64,000 bases of DNA from the NCBI GenBank assembly GCA_011176545.1, contig DUEN01000004.1:1-64000 (forward strand), given 5' to 3'. Positions 38,799-48,373 of this stretch are shown here, one piece after another. The DNA is from Caldilineae bacterium (GTDB taxonomy: Bacteria > Chloroflexota > Anaerolineae > DUEN01). How positions within the stretch are numbered: position 1 is the stretch's first letter; each line of letters starts with the position of its first letter. Below the pieces are notes generated by a model that was not told where the DNA came from, made no database searches, and worked only from the letters and a program-made list of their open reading frames with translations. The position numbers and the translations under genes were made by a program.

Positions 38799-39524
38799 TC
38801 ATGCTACCTTTCGGAGGATGGCCACATACATGCCTGCTTCCCCATCGATGAACGTCTCCACCTCCCAGCCGGTCCCCTGAATGATACCCTTCAGCTCGTC
38901 TTGAGAGAACAATAGGTACCACGGCGTGACCAGCTTCTTGTATCGCACGCGGATCCGCAATTGGCCGGGTAGGCGGCCTCGCTTGCGGTTGAACTCGTGA
39001 TACTCCAGGTGCTCCGGGGTTTCGGTGACATATGGGTCGCGGCTTTCCCCGATGATGCGCGCCTCACACGACGTCATCGCGCGGAACCGTCTCAGCAGCC
39101 AGCGGGCGCGCTTGGGGTTACCCAGCAGCCCCAGGTTATTCCCCATCATGATGATGGTGTCGAAGATGCCCAGCCTGCGGGAGACTCGGGTCACGGATAA
39201 GACGTGGGCGTGGCGCAGGCCGCGCCGCTTGCACACCTCGATGGCGCGGGGCGAGATGTCGATGCCGACGACCTCGAGCCCTCGCTCTTGCAGGTAGAGC
39301 GCGTGCCGCCCCGCGCCGCAGCCGACATCCAACACCCGGCCGCGGGCGTGCCTTATGGCCTCTCGCTGGTGCGCCGGCCACTGCCCATGGGGGATGAAAT
39401 ACGTCTGCGGGCCGCCACCCACCGAGAAGAAACCGTCATCCCGCTCGATGATCTCGAACCCGTCCCCCCGATGCAAATAATCGTACATCGCCTGACCGAA
39501 CGCGTCCTGTTGGCGTGTGAGCAT
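38799..39524 (-). CDS. Class I SAM-dependent methyltransferase
   Basis: A 241-residue methyltransferase. Motif I is VLDVGCGAGRHALYL (about residues 74-88), followed by acidic EVVGIDIS. The ATG at 39524 has GAGGGGA about 8 nt upstream; the long frame to 39692 crosses repeats. Substrate unknown. It lies between the hydantoinase and CehA/McbA-type genes on the same strand, with repeat-filled gaps on both sides, so a shared pathway is only a possibility. Confidence 0.85.
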   Translation of the reverse strand: MLTRQQDAFGQAMYDYLHRGDGFEIIERDDGFFSVGGGPQTYFIPHGQWPAHQREAIRHARGRVLDVGCGAGRHALYLQERGLEVVGIDISPRAIEVCKRRGLRHAHVLSVTRVSRRLGIFDTIIMMGNNLGLLGNPKRARWLLRRFRAMTSCEARIIGESRDPYVTETPEHLEYHEFNRKRGRLPGQLRIRVRYKKLVTPWYLLFSQDELKGIIQGTGWEVETFIDGEAGMYVAILRKVA

Positions 39525-39558
39525 GATCCGTCCCCTCGCTTTCTCGTTGGGCATGGGA

Positions 39559-39690
39559 GCGGGCGATCCCGCCCTACCGCGGATGGCGTGGCATCGGGCA
39601 CAGCAGTGCCGTGCCCGATGCCTGGGACAGGGGGACCCTGCCCCTACCGCCGGCAATGTAGCAATGTAGGGGCGACCGGCTGGTCGCCCC
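39559..39690. repeat. Cluster of four short palindromes
   Basis: Arms GCGGG/CCCGC (39559-39572), GCATCGGGCAC/GTGCCCGATGC (39591-39621), CAGG/CCTG (about 39628-39640) and GGGGCGACC/GGTCGCCCC (39669-39690), with a direct repeat GCAATGTA before the last. They fill the gap between two minus-strand genes. Confidence 0.6.
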
Positions 39691-39744
39691 AAGACCGGGA
39701 GCGAGGCCCCTTACCCTGCTAAGCTGGTGGCAGGTCCCCGCTAC

Positions 39745-42252
39745 CTAATGTGCGATGCCCAATCGATGCATACGCCGGTGGATCGCCTCCAGCGCCTCCA
39801 GGAACGGCCGCTCCAGGTAGGCGAGATGATCCTCCTCGCCGTGAGGGTGGGTGACCGCGTCGGGCGGGTAGTATGCCGCCGTCTGGCGGATGTAGGCCAG
39901 CCCGCCCTCAATGAGCGTGAGCATATATTGCGCGGCGTCGTGGTCAAACAGCCACCACTCGTCGCCGCAGGCGATATAGATCGGCGATGTGTGGGCGAAG
40001 ATGCCACGCTGCCAGCAGTCATGATGCGGGATGGCGGTATAATCGGGGCCGCCGCACCGCGCCGCCAGCCATGTGTGCCCCTCGATCTTCAGCGACGCCT
40101 TCAGATGCAATCGCCGCGCGCCCTTCCTGTCCTCCGTCGAGGCCACGACCCGCCCCTGCTGGATGATCTGCAGGGTGTGGATCGGGAAGATGGACTCGGC
40201 CGTCGCCTCCACCTCCACCGTGCCGCCGCCGCTGGGCAGATGAATCGTATCGCCGATCATGGCGCCCTCGACGGTGAAGAAGAGCATGGGCCCGCCGCTG
40301 ATGAAAGTGCGCCCCAGACGTACCGCCTTGCACCAATTCTCGTACGTGAATGGCTCATCCGGCGGGACATAGGCGTAGGTCCGGTAGAGGCCGACGGGTA
40401 CCTCGCTGCTCATCTTGTCCGTGCCGCCCACCAGCGGCAGGCGGTAGCCGCAGTTGAGATAGCGGTAGTATTCCAGATGATTGTAATCGTCGTGCCGCAG
40501 CATCTCCACCGCGTCGGCGCGGCCGGTGGCGATGAGCACGGCGGGCTCCCCGTTAGGCATCGGGAAATGGGGGATGATGACCGTGCCGCCCTGCGCGTGG
40601 CACTGATCCGCCCAGTGGGACAGGGTGGTCTCCAGGGTCCCGCCCAGTTCCGCCTCCCCCGGCCCATCCGAACACCAGGGCATCACCGCCTCCTTCAGGC
40701 CCCACAGGATCAGGTGCCCCAGGATGTGCTGGCGATTCTCCTGGGAACAGTAGACGATGGTGCCGTTATCTTCGGAGATGGTGGGCCGGCCGATGAAATC
40801 CTCCGTGTTGGTGAACAGGTGGCCCCACTGCGATTGCAGGAGGTTGACGATGTCCAGGTCCTCGCCCGCCGCCTCGCGGTGCGCCCCCTGGGTGCCCAGG
40901 AAATGCACATGGGAGTCACCGCTGAACCATCGCCGGGCATTCATGTCCGTCCAGCGCTTGAGCCGCAGGACGAGCTCCCGCTGCCCCGGTTGGATATGCA
41001 CCTTCGTGCGCAACGGCTCGTACTCGAACCCGCGGGCGATGTCCACGATCACCTCGCCGCGGGGCAGCCAGCCCTGGCATCGGCCATCGATGTAGGCATA
41101 GGTGATCTGCCCCAGCCGCAGGTCGCCGCCGATGTCGATGTGCCAGGTGTCCAGGTTGGAGTTGACGTGGTTGTGATGGCCGTGCGGCTGGTAGGGGATC
41201 CCCTCGGGCGAGCGGAAGTGGACGCGGCAGGGGACGGGCCGGCCCGTATCCTCGTCCAGGACGGTGACGTGGACCCAGTTCCGGCCCCGATCCACGACCT
41301 CCAAGCGGAGGCGCGGCTGCTCCACGACGCGCTTCTCCTCCAGTTCACCCCACCGCACGCGGCCCAGCTCCTCATCACCCTCCTTCACCGTGACGGTCGC
41401 GGAGGGGATGGCGGCGATTTCCACGTAGGCCGGGCTGGCGTTCTCGTTCTGCGCCTCCCCCCAGCCCTTGAGATCATCGGCGAGAAAGGCCTCGGGCGGC
41501 TGCTTCGGTAAAGGGAACGGGTATGTGGCCACCCCTCGATCCACCTCCACGGCCAGATCAAAGGGTCTGTTCGCGTCCTCCGGCCGGGGCAGTGTGATCT
41601 TCACCTCTCGCCTGCCCGTCCGGTAGAAGGGGGGCTCATCGAGATGGCCGAGCGTGATGGCGGCGATCAGGAACTTCCGCCCCGCGGGCTCGATGGTGAT
41701 GGACTCGATGGGCACGTCGGGACGCGGGTTTTCCCAGGCCCACAGCCAGTAGCCGCGCGGGCCGGGGCGCTGGGCTTCCGTCTGGCGGCGTCCCATCGCG
41801 CCCCACTCGCCCTCATAGCGCGGCATCAACGTCTCCTTCTGATCGGACACTGCCAGGAACGGCGATCCGCCCCACGGCGATGGTACCATCGCGATCTCGA
41901 ACCGCTCCCGGATGGGCACCTGTATCCGCTCGCCGTCGGCGAGGCGGAAGACGTAATGGGCGATGACCTCTCCGACGGGGCCGCCCTCTAGGAGTCGCGA
42001 TTCCAGCAGCGCGTGGGCGAACAGGACGCGCCGGGCCGTCTGCCCGATGGACACCGTCACGGGGTCGTGATAGAGCCCCTCATCGCTGCCGAACCCCAGG
42101 AAACAGCGTGTCGGCGTGGGCTCCTGAGGTCCCACCTGGAATGGCAGCCCATGGAACGACTGGACGCCGATGGGGGGATCCATCTCGGCATCGAAGAGCT
42201 CGACGCCCGCGTTACAGAACTTGGACAGGTCTACAGGCTGATAGTCTCTCAT
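39745..42252 (-). CDS. CehA/McbA-family metallohydrolase
   Basis: An 835-residue protein. The ATG at 42252 has AAGGAG 8 nt upstream, better than the GTG at 42270. The first ~310 residues are beta-rich and unassigned; a middle part (VTVLDEDTGRPVPCRVHFRS) looks like a carboxypeptidase-regulatory domain; the C-terminal half is PHP-like, with metal site GDSHVHFLG at about 444-452 and GDEWWLFDHD near the end. The family is named after carbaryl hydrolases, but most members have unknown substrates. No signal peptide is visible, so it should be cytoplasmic. Context with an importer and hydantoinase suggests amide, ester or carbamate cleavage. Confidence 0.8.
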   Translation of the reverse strand: MRDYQPVDLSKFCNAGVELFDAEMDPPIGVQSFHGLPFQVGPQEPTPTRCFLGFGSDEGLYHDPVTVSIGQTARRVLFAHALLESRLLEGGPVGEVIAHYVFRLADGERIQVPIRERFEIAMVPSPWGGSPFLAVSDQKETLMPRYEGEWGAMGRRQTEAQRPGPRGYWLWAWENPRPDVPIESITIEPAGRKFLIAAITLGHLDEPPFYRTGRREVKITLPRPEDANRPFDLAVEVDRGVATYPFPLPKQPPEAFLADDLKGWGEAQNENASPAYVEIAAIPSATVTVKEGDEELGRVRWGELEEKRVVEQPRLRLEVVDRGRNWVHVTVLDEDTGRPVPCRVHFRSPEGIPYQPHGHHNHVNSNLDTWHIDIGGDLRLGQITYAYIDGRCQGWLPRGEVIVDIARGFEYEPLRTKVHIQPGQRELVLRLKRWTDMNARRWFSGDSHVHFLGTQGAHREAAGEDLDIVNLLQSQWGHLFTNTEDFIGRPTISEDNGTIVYCSQENRQHILGHLILWGLKEAVMPWCSDGPGEAELGGTLETTLSHWADQCHAQGGTVIIPHFPMPNGEPAVLIATGRADAVEMLRHDDYNHLEYYRYLNCGYRLPLVGGTDKMSSEVPVGLYRTYAYVPPDEPFTYENWCKAVRLGRTFISGGPMLFFTVEGAMIGDTIHLPSGGGTVEVEATAESIFPIHTLQIIQQGRVVASTEDRKGARRLHLKASLKIEGHTWLAARCGGPDYTAIPHHDCWQRGIFAHTSPIYIACGDEWWLFDHDAAQYMLTLIEGGLAYIRQTAAYYPPDAVTHPHGEEDHLAYLERPFLEALEAIHRRMHRLGIAH

Positions 42253-42410
42253 AGCGATATCTCCTTCCACACGCCACTTCTTCGGAGAGGATGTAGCTCA
42301 GCTAGACCGTCGTCAACCAGCCTACGCTCAGCCTCTCCCGAGTGCTATGGAGCTGAATCGCCTCGTCCAACACCTCAGGAATGCCCGTCTTCTGCTAGTG
42401 ACGGATCAAA

Positions 42411-42426
42411 GGTCAGCATGCTGACC
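42411..42426. terminator. Palindrome after the OppF/DppF-like gene
   Basis: GGTCAGCA abuts its complement. On the minus strand it lies 10 bp past the ABC gene stop and is followed by TTTGATC. It may end or trim the importer transcript. Confidence 0.35.
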
Positions 42427-42435
42427 CTCACCGAC

Positions 42436-43470
42436 CTAAGACGCGTACAGGTGACACTCCACCAGGCGACCGTCCTCCCACCGCACGAGGGGCACCGGCT
42501 CGCGGCACTTCGGCATCGCCCGGGGACATCGATCCTGAAATCGACAGCCCGGCGGCAGATGGATGGGCGTCGGCACCGACTCCTTGATGAGCAACGCGGA
42601 AGCCCGATGATGTGGATCGGGCACAGGCACAGCGGAGACGAGCGCCTGCGTGTACGGATGCAGTGGCTCGCCGATCACTCGCTCCGTGGGGCCCAGCTCG
42701 ACGATGCGCCCCAAATACATGATCGCCGTGCGTTCACACATGTATTGAATCAGTGACAGATCATGGGAGATATAGATCACGGCCAGGTTGAGCTCTCGCC
42801 GCATCTCCCGCATTAAGTTCAGGATGCCCGCCCTCACCGAGACGTCCAGCATGGAGACTGGCTCGTCGGCCACCAGGAAGATGGGCTCCAACACCAGGGC
42901 GCGAGCCAACACGACGCGCTGTAGCTGTCCCCCGCTCAACTGATGAGGATATTTGCCCAGGAAGTTCCCCGGCGGGCTCAGGTGGACCCGCTCCAATGCC
43001 TGGAAGACGCGCTCCTCCCGTTCCTGGGCATCGCCGATGCCGTGGATAAGCAACGGCTCCAGGATCGACCGATAGATGGTGAAGCGAGGATTCAGCGCTT
43101 CGTAGGGGTTCTGGAACATGAGCTGGGCGCGACGTCGGAAGAGCTTCAGATCTGCCCCCGATAGGTCCCGCAACGACCGGCCATCGAAGAGGATCTCCCC
43201 TTCCGTCGGCTCCATCAGCTTGAGCACTAGCTTCCCCGTCGTCGTCTTGCCACATCCGCTCTCCCCTGCCAGGCCCAGCGATTCCCCGGGATGGAGGTCA
43301 AAGCTCACGCCATCCACGGCCCGGATGGCCAAGCCGTCTCCCTGGCCGCGGAGCGCGGCCCAGAAGCCCTGACGCAGAGGGAAGTACTTCTTGAGATCCC
43401 GCACTCGGAGCAAAGGTTCGGCTGCGGCGCGTGTCTGGGCCTGTTCGGCCGCTACGCGAGGGTCTGCCAC
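42436..43470 (-). CDS. Peptide-type ABC importer ATPase (OppF/DppF-like)
   Basis: A 344-residue ATPase of the oligopeptide/dipeptide importer family. Walker A is [12 protein letters not shown], the signature LSGGQLQR, Walker [13 protein letters not shown]-like ([16 protein letters not shown]), and the C-terminal oligo/dipeptide extension with Cys residues ([14 protein letters not shown]) that binds an iron-sulfur cluster in some relatives. It starts with GTG inside the end of the previous gene (19-bp overlap). Confidence 0.94.
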   Translation of the reverse strand: MADPRVAAEQAQTRAAAEPLLRVRDLKKYFPLRQGFWAALRGQGDGLAIRAVDGVSFDLHPGESLGLAGESGCGKTTTGKLVLKLMEPTEGEILFDGRSLRDLSGADLKLFRRRAQLMFQNPYEALNPRFTIYRSILEPLLIHGIGDAQEREERVFQALERVHLSPPGNFLGKYPHQLSGGQLQRVVLARALVLEPIFLVADEPVSMLDVSVRAGILNLMREMRRELNLAVIYISHDLSLIQYMCERTAIMYLGRIVELGPTERVIGEPLHPYTQALVSAVPVPDPHHRASALLIKESVPTPIHLPPGCRFQDRCPRAMPKCREPVPLVRWEDGRLVECHLYAS

Positions 43471-44462
43471 GTCTCCACCTCCTGCGCCCGAGCTCGTAGC
43501 TCCTCCACATCATCCGTGCGATGACAGGCCACCTGATGTCCTTCCTCTACCTCGATCAATTCTGGCTCCGCCTCCCGACAATCGGGCAGGGCGAAGGGAC
43601 ACCGATCGGCGAACCGGCACCCCGGCGGGGGATGGATCAGATCCGGGAGGTATCCCTCGATGGAAATCAGCTCATCCCGGGGTTGCGCCAGATTGGGAAA
43701 AGCCTGCTTCAAGCCCAGGGTATAGGGATGAAAGGGGTGATAAAAGATCTGATCGACGCTCCCCCACTCCATCATCTTCCCCGCATACATCACGATCACA
43801 GAGTCGCACGTCTGCGCCACGACCGACATGTCATGCGTGATCATCAGCACGGAGAGGGAGAGCTCATGCTGAAGCTCGCGGAAGCGCTGCAACACCTGAT
43901 GTTGCACGATGACGTCCAGCGCGGTCACGGGCTCATCGGCGATGATCAGGGCCGGCTCCAAAGCCAGGGACATGGCGATCACGGCGCGCTGCTTCATCCC
44001 CCCGCTGAACTCGTGAGGATAGTAGCGCAGCCGACTCGGATCGAGGCCCACCAGCTGGAAGAGCTCATGAGCCCGCTCCCAGGCGGCCCTCCGATCGTAT
44101 CCTCCTCGTTCCACCAGTACCTCAACGATCTGATCGCCGACGCGATACACGGGATCCAGGGCGTCCATGGACGATTGCGGGATCATGGCGATCTCACGCC
44201 AGCGGATATGTCGCATCTCCCGCTCTCTTAGCTTCAGCAAATCTTGCCCCTGAAACGAGATCTCCCCCTCCACGATCCGGGCGTTACGAGGCAGCACGCG
44301 AATGATCGCCCGCCCCACCGTCGTCTTCCCACAGCCGCTCTCGCCGATCAATCCCAGATGCTCCCCCTGCTCCATGGAGAAGCCCACGCCATCCACGGCC
44401 TTGACTGCGCCATGCCTTGTCTCGTAATAGACCCGCAAGTCATGGATGTCTAACAGGGCCAT
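43452..44462 (-). CDS. Peptide-type ABC importer ATPase (OppD/DppD-like)
   Basis: A 336-residue partner ATPase. Walker [13 protein letters not shown], signature FSGGMKQR, Walker B ALIIADEPVTALD, H-loop VLMITHDMS, and C-terminal CRFADRCPFALPDC. It is 10 bp after the permease gene. Two distinct ATPases are normal for this importer class. Confidence 0.95.
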   Translation of the reverse strand: MALLDIHDLRVYYETRHGAVKAVDGVGFSMEQGEHLGLIGESGCGKTTVGRAIIRVLPRNARIVEGEISFQGQDLLKLREREMRHIRWREIAMIPQSSMDALDPVYRVGDQIVEVLVERGGYDRRAAWERAHELFQLVGLDPSRLRYYPHEFSGGMKQRAVIAMSLALEPALIIADEPVTALDVIVQHQVLQRFRELQHELSLSVLMITHDMSVVAQTCDSVIVMYAGKMMEWGSVDQIFYHPFHPYTLGLKQAFPNLAQPRDELISIEGYLPDLIHPPPGCRFADRCPFALPDCREAEPELIEVEEGHQVACHRTDDVEELRARAQEVETWQTLA

Positions 44463-44472
44463 ACGACCTCCG

Positions 44473-45405
44473 CTACTGTCGCTGAAGCCGCGGGAAGAGG
44501 ACCTCCTCGAATCCCCTCCCGATGAAGAAGCCGGCCATCACCGTCAGCATGATGCACAGGCCGGGCGGGATGAACCAGTAATACGCCTGACGCGCCATGG
44601 CCTGAGACACATAAGCATCCTGCAGCATATAGCCCCAGCTGATGGTGTTGGGATCACCGAATCCCAGGAAGCTGACGGAGGCCTCCGTCAGGATGGCCCA
44701 GCCGATCGCCAGGGAGCCGTACAAGAAGCTGAGGGGCAGGATGTTCGGCGCGATGTATAAGAACATGATGCGCAAATCGCTGGCGCCGGAGACTCGCGCC
44801 GCCTCCACGAAGCTCCGCTCGCGCACCGTCAGCACCTGAGAGCGGATCACCCGGCCCGAGTCCCGCCACAAAAGCAGGGCCATGGCCGCCACGGTGTTCC
44901 AGATGCTGGGCTTCAAGAACGCGACCAGCACGATGACGAGCGGCAGGAAGGGAATGCCGAAGGCGATATCCGTGATACGCATCAGGATCGTATCCACGAT
45001 GCCCCCATAATACCCGGCGATCAACCCCACGACGGTCCCGATGATGGCCACGGCCAAAGCGGCGGTGAATCCGACCAGCAAGGCGGCGCGGGCCCCATAC
45101 ACGAGCTGGGAGAAGATGTCCCGCCCGACGTTCGTCGTGCCCAACAGGAACTTGGCCGACGGCTTCTGGTTCACCATCCAGTTGCCCGCCTCATCCGTGA
45201 CGATGACCTGAGGATCGTAGGGCGCGATATACGGGGCGAAGATCGCCACAAGCAGGAAGAAGAGGTAGATCAAAGCACCCACCAGCGCGAAACGGTCCTG
45301 GCGCAACACCTGGGCCGAGGCCCGCAGCGCGCTGACCAGGTTCTCCACCACCCATGAACGGCGCCAAGTCGCCTGCGGAACGGTCGCCATCGTTTCGCTC
45401 GTCAT
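44473..45405 (-). CDS. Peptide-type ABC importer permease (OppC/DppC-like)
   Basis: A 310-residue permease with an N-terminal cytoplasmic part, a first helix near 37-60, and five further helices. The EAA loop that contacts the ATPases reads VEAARVSGASDLRIMFLYI. Its ATG overlaps the stop of the other permease gene by 4 bp. Confidence 0.95.
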   Translation of the reverse strand: MTSETMATVPQATWRRSWVVENLVSALRASAQVLRQDRFALVGALIYLFFLLVAIFAPYIAPYDPQVIVTDEAGNWMVNQKPSAKFLLGTTNVGRDIFSQLVYGARAALLVGFTAALAVAIIGTVVGLIAGYYGGIVDTILMRITDIAFGIPFLPLVIVLVAFLKPSIWNTVAAMALLLWRDSGRVIRSQVLTVRERSFVEAARVSGASDLRIMFLYIAPNILPLSFLYGSLAIGWAILTEASVSFLGFGDPNTISWGYMLQDAYVSQAMARQAYYWFIPPGLCIMLTVMAGFFIGRGFEEVLFPRLQRQ

Positions 45406-46400
45406 CCCCCTGCCCTCCTGGCGGTTGAGACGCGCGGATCCAACAGCCCGTATAACAGATCGGCGACGAAATTCATCACGACCATGACGACGGCGATGAG
45501 GAAGAACGCCCCCTGAGCCAGCGGATAATCGCTGGAGCTGACCGCCCGGACCAACAGACGGCCGATCCCCGGCCAGCCGAAGACGTTCTCGATCACCACG
45601 TTCCCTCCGATGCTGTACCCCACGCCCAACGCCATCGCCGTCACGACAGGAAGCAACGCGTTACGAGCCGCATGCCGTAGCATGATGCGCCACTCGGATA
45701 GCCCCTTCATGCGGGCCATGATGATGAAGTCCTCCTCCAACACGTCCAGCATGTTATTGCGCATCAAGAGCAGCGGCAGTCCATGGAGATATAGAGCCAT
45801 CGTCAAGGCCGGGAGCGCCAGATGATGCCAGAAATCTAAGGATAAGATCTTGTCCAACTCCGAGGCGTAGACCGTGCCAGGGCTGGTGGCTCCGGAGGAG
45901 GGGAACCATCCCAGGCTGAAGGAGAAGATCGTCAGGGCGATCATGCCGACCCAGAACTCGGGGGCGGCGCGGGTCATCAGCGTGAAGATGAGCCCCGTCT
46001 TCTCCAGCCAGGTCCCCCGCTGCCAGGCCATGATAACGCCGCCGATCACCCCGAACACGTAGGCCAGGATAAGCGCGACACCCGTGAGGAAGACAGTGTT
46101 CGGGAAGGCCTCCCAGACTAGCTCAGCTACGGAGTCCCGGTAGAAGAACGACTGCCCCAACTCCCCCCTCAGGAGGTTCCCGAGGTAGACGAAATATTGC
46201 ACCCACAGCGGCTTATCAAGCCCGAACTGACGCAGCAGGGCCTCCTGCTGCTCCTCGGTGAACGTGGGGTCGATATAAGCCACCAGCGGATTACCTGGGG
46301 CCAGCCGGAAGATCAGAAAGAGGATCGTGACGATGACCCAAAGCACCAAAACGCTCTGCAACAGGCGACCGACCAGGTAACGCCAGCGCCCTTGTGCCAT
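45402..46400 (-). CDS. Peptide-type ABC importer permease (OppB/DppB-like)
   Basis: A 332-residue permease of the DppB type: first helix at about 9-29, the periplasmic loop with PLWVQYFVYLGNLLRGELGQ, and EAA-like loop ARMKGLSEWRIMLRHAARNA. It is separated from the binding-protein gene by 135 bp that include a strong hairpin, which could lower permease relative to binding-protein expression. Confidence 0.95.
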   Translation of the reverse strand: MAQGRWRYLVGRLLQSVLVLWVIVTILFLIFRLAPGNPLVAYIDPTFTEEQQEALLRQFGLDKPLWVQYFVYLGNLLRGELGQSFFYRDSVAELVWEAFPNTVFLTGVALILAYVFGVIGGVIMAWQRGTWLEKTGLIFTLMTRAAPEFWVGMIALTIFSFSLGWFPSSGATSPGTVYASELDKILSLDFWHHLALPALTMALYLHGLPLLLMRNNMLDVLEEDFIIMARMKGLSEWRIMLRHAARNALLPVVTAMALGVGYSIGGNVVIENVFGWPGIGRLLVRAVSSSDYPLAQGAFFLIAVVMVVMNFVADLLYGLLDPRVSTARRAGG

Positions 46401-46472
46401 AGCCCAACCTCTCTTAAGCGACCGGACGTCTCACAGTCCTGAACCCTTCATCCACGAGATCGAGGCCAAAAG

Positions 46473-46499
46473 GCGGGGCGCAGCGCCGCTGCGCCCCGC
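46473..46499. promoter_or_regulatory. Hairpin between binding-protein and permease genes
   Basis: Perfect 13-bp arms GCGGGGCGCAGCG and its complement around a single base. On the transcript it follows the binding-protein stop by 36 nt. It belongs to the window's palindrome family and could stabilise the upstream message or reduce readthrough. Confidence 0.5.
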
Positions 46500-46535
46500 A
46501 CTTCACGATATCTATCCCGACGGATGAATAAGGGA

Positions 46536-48284
46536 TTATTCGCTCTCCAGCGTCTCCACCTGTCCTTTGGGATACAGGAGGCGCCCCTCATCATCCCACT
46601 CATACCCGGCGTCGACCAGGATCTGCTTGGCCTTCTGGATATCCCCCTCGCCGAACTTGGGCAGGTTGGGATTATGCCAGTACTCCAACGCCGACGAGAC
46701 ATGGGAGTCCGCGATCACGCCGAATCCCTTGTAGACCGACTGCAGGATCACCTGCTTGGGGATGGCGGTGGCCACCGCCCGTCGGAAGGCCACGTCGTCG
46801 AAGGGCGGCCGACGCAGGTTGAAGGCCAGGAAGCGAAAGCCCACCTCGACGGTGGAGACCATGGTCAGGTTATCCTGCTTGTCCACCTGGCTCTTCAGCA
46901 GCTCGAAGTCGCCGGTGTAGTCCGACAGGAAGTTGAGCTCGCCGGTCTTCAGCATCCCCAACGTCGCCTCCACATTGGGGATCATGCGCAGGATCCAGCG
47001 ATTCATCTTCGGCGGGCTGAAGTGATCCGGGTTCGCCTCCAGGATGACCTCCTCGGCCGGCTTCCAGTGGACGAACTTGAAGGGGCCGGATCCGATGGGG
47101 ACCTCCTCTTGATAGGACTCCGCGTTCTCCGGCTTCTCCATCAGATCCTTCAGGATCGGCTCCCAGATGTGCTTGGGGATCAGGTTGATCTTGGCCAGCG
47201 AGGCGGTCTCGAACGCGGCGTAGGGCTCCTTCAGCTTGAAGCGCACAGTATTCTCGTCGATGATCTCGATGTCCTGAATCTTGGCCACGAAGGGCTTATA
47301 CATGGGGACCTCATCCCCCATCATGGGCGCCTGGAAGGAGAACACCACGTCCTCGACGGTCACCGGCTCGCCGTCATGCCACTTCATCCCCTGGCGCAGG
47401 GTAACCTCCACGGTGGTGTTGTCGATCCACTCCACCTTCTCAGCGGCCCATGGCTGGGGCAGGCCGTCGGGGCCGATGCGCATCAGCCGATCCCAGATCA
47501 GCTCCGTGATCCACGAATCGACGGCCCCGCTGATGAAGAGTGGGTTGATCGCCTGCACCACATCGGCGCTGTTGAGGATCATGTCCTTCTGATCACCCTT
47601 GGGCGTGGCATTGACGAAGGTCCAGAAGTTTTTGATCCCGATGCCGGCGGCGTCCACGATGGAGTCGGGCTCCCATACCTCGTTGTTATACACATAGCTG
47701 ACCAGTGGGTAGATCCAGAAGACGTACGGCTGATCGTTGGCGATGATCTCCTGGGCCTTGTAGACCAGCTCCCGACGCTTCTCGCGGTCTACCTCGGAAC
47801 GCTGAGCCTCCGCCACCTGATCGTACTCGGGGTTGATGTAGCCGACGAAGTTGTACCCGGAGGGCGCCGTGGAGGAGTGGAACAGATTGTAGATGAACTC
47901 ATCCGGGTCCATGCGCTCCGGACGGCCCACCATTCGCCAGGCGGTCAGGTCCCAGCTCTCGCGATTATACCAGACGAGATCGGCCTGCTGCTCCCATGGG
48001 ATCGCTCGATGCTCGACGTCCAACCCCAACTGCCGGAGCGTCTCGACCACGAGGCGGGCCGCCTCGAACTCCTGGGGATCCGCCCCCTGGACGTTGCTCA
48101 AGAGCACGATGTGCCGGATGCGTCGCGCGGCGACGTCCTCCGCCGGGGCCGCCGGTTGTTCCTCGGCAGGCTTCTCCGCCGCTGGCTTCTCCTCGGCCGG
48201 AGGCGCGGGCGTCGCCTGCGCACAGGCGGACAGGATCAAGGCGAGCAGGATCACGGAAGTCCACAGTACTTTCTTGAAACTCAT
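46536..48284 (-). CDS. Peptide/solute-binding lipoprotein of the ABC importer (SBP family 5)
   Basis: A 582-residue family 5 binding lipoprotein. The ATG at 48284 follows TAGGAGG; the frame extending to 48341 is not used. Signal peptide MSFKKVLWTSVILLALILSAC with lipobox Cys, then a low-complexity Ala/Glu/Pro spacer (about 22-50), then the binding fold (EVTLRQGMKWHDGEPVTVED is typical). Family members bind oligopeptides, dipeptides, nickel or oligosaccharides; which one applies is not readable. Confidence 0.92.
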   Translation of the reverse strand: MSFKKVLWTSVILLALILSACAQATPAPPAEEKPAAEKPAEEQPAAPAEDVAARRIRHIVLLSNVQGADPQEFEAARLVVETLRQLGLDVEHRAIPWEQQADLVWYNRESWDLTAWRMVGRPERMDPDEFIYNLFHSSTAPSGYNFVGYINPEYDQVAEAQRSEVDREKRRELVYKAQEIIANDQPYVFWIYPLVSYVYNNEVWEPDSIVDAAGIGIKNFWTFVNATPKGDQKDMILNSADVVQAINPLFISGAVDSWITELIWDRLMRIGPDGLPQPWAAEKVEWIDNTTVEVTLRQGMKWHDGEPVTVEDVVFSFQAPMMGDEVPMYKPFVAKIQDIEIIDENTVRFKLKEPYAAFETASLAKINLIPKHIWEPILKDLMEKPENAESYQEEVPIGSGPFKFVHWKPAEEVILEANPDHFSPPKMNRWILRMIPNVEATLGMLKTGELNFLSDYTGDFELLKSQVDKQDNLTMVSTVEVGFRFLAFNLRRPPFDDVAFRRAVATAIPKQVILQSVYKGFGVIADSHVSSALEYWHNPNLPKFGEGDIQKAKQILVDAGYEWDDEGRLLYPKGQVETLESE

Positions 48285-48373
48285 GGCATACCTCCTACAT
48301 AGGATGATGGAATGAGGCCACTCGTAAAAAGCCCACGACACCTCCTTTCACGTATTCGATAACGATCGGGGGA

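Noticed and set aside
39559-39690. Possible CRISPR-like array
   Set aside because: The palindromes differ in sequence and spacing, so this is not a direct-repeat array.
39525-39692. N-terminal extension of the methyltransferase frame
   Set aside because: It crosses several palindromes and gives a Cys/Arg/Pro-rich low-quality sequence; GAGGGGA marks the start at 39524.
39727-41511. 594-codon plus-strand frame opposite the CehA/McbA-type gene
   Set aside because: Composition is Arg/His/Leu-rich and repetitive as expected from antisense GC-rich coding DNA; no domain seen.
42280-42320. tRNA-like D-arm sequence GATGTAGCTCAGCTAGA
   Set aside because: No acceptor, anticodon or T arm can be formed around it.
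46524-48302. 592-codon plus-strand frame opposite the binding-protein gene
   Set aside because: The opposite strand encodes a full lipoprotein with signal peptide; this frame has no domain or start signal.
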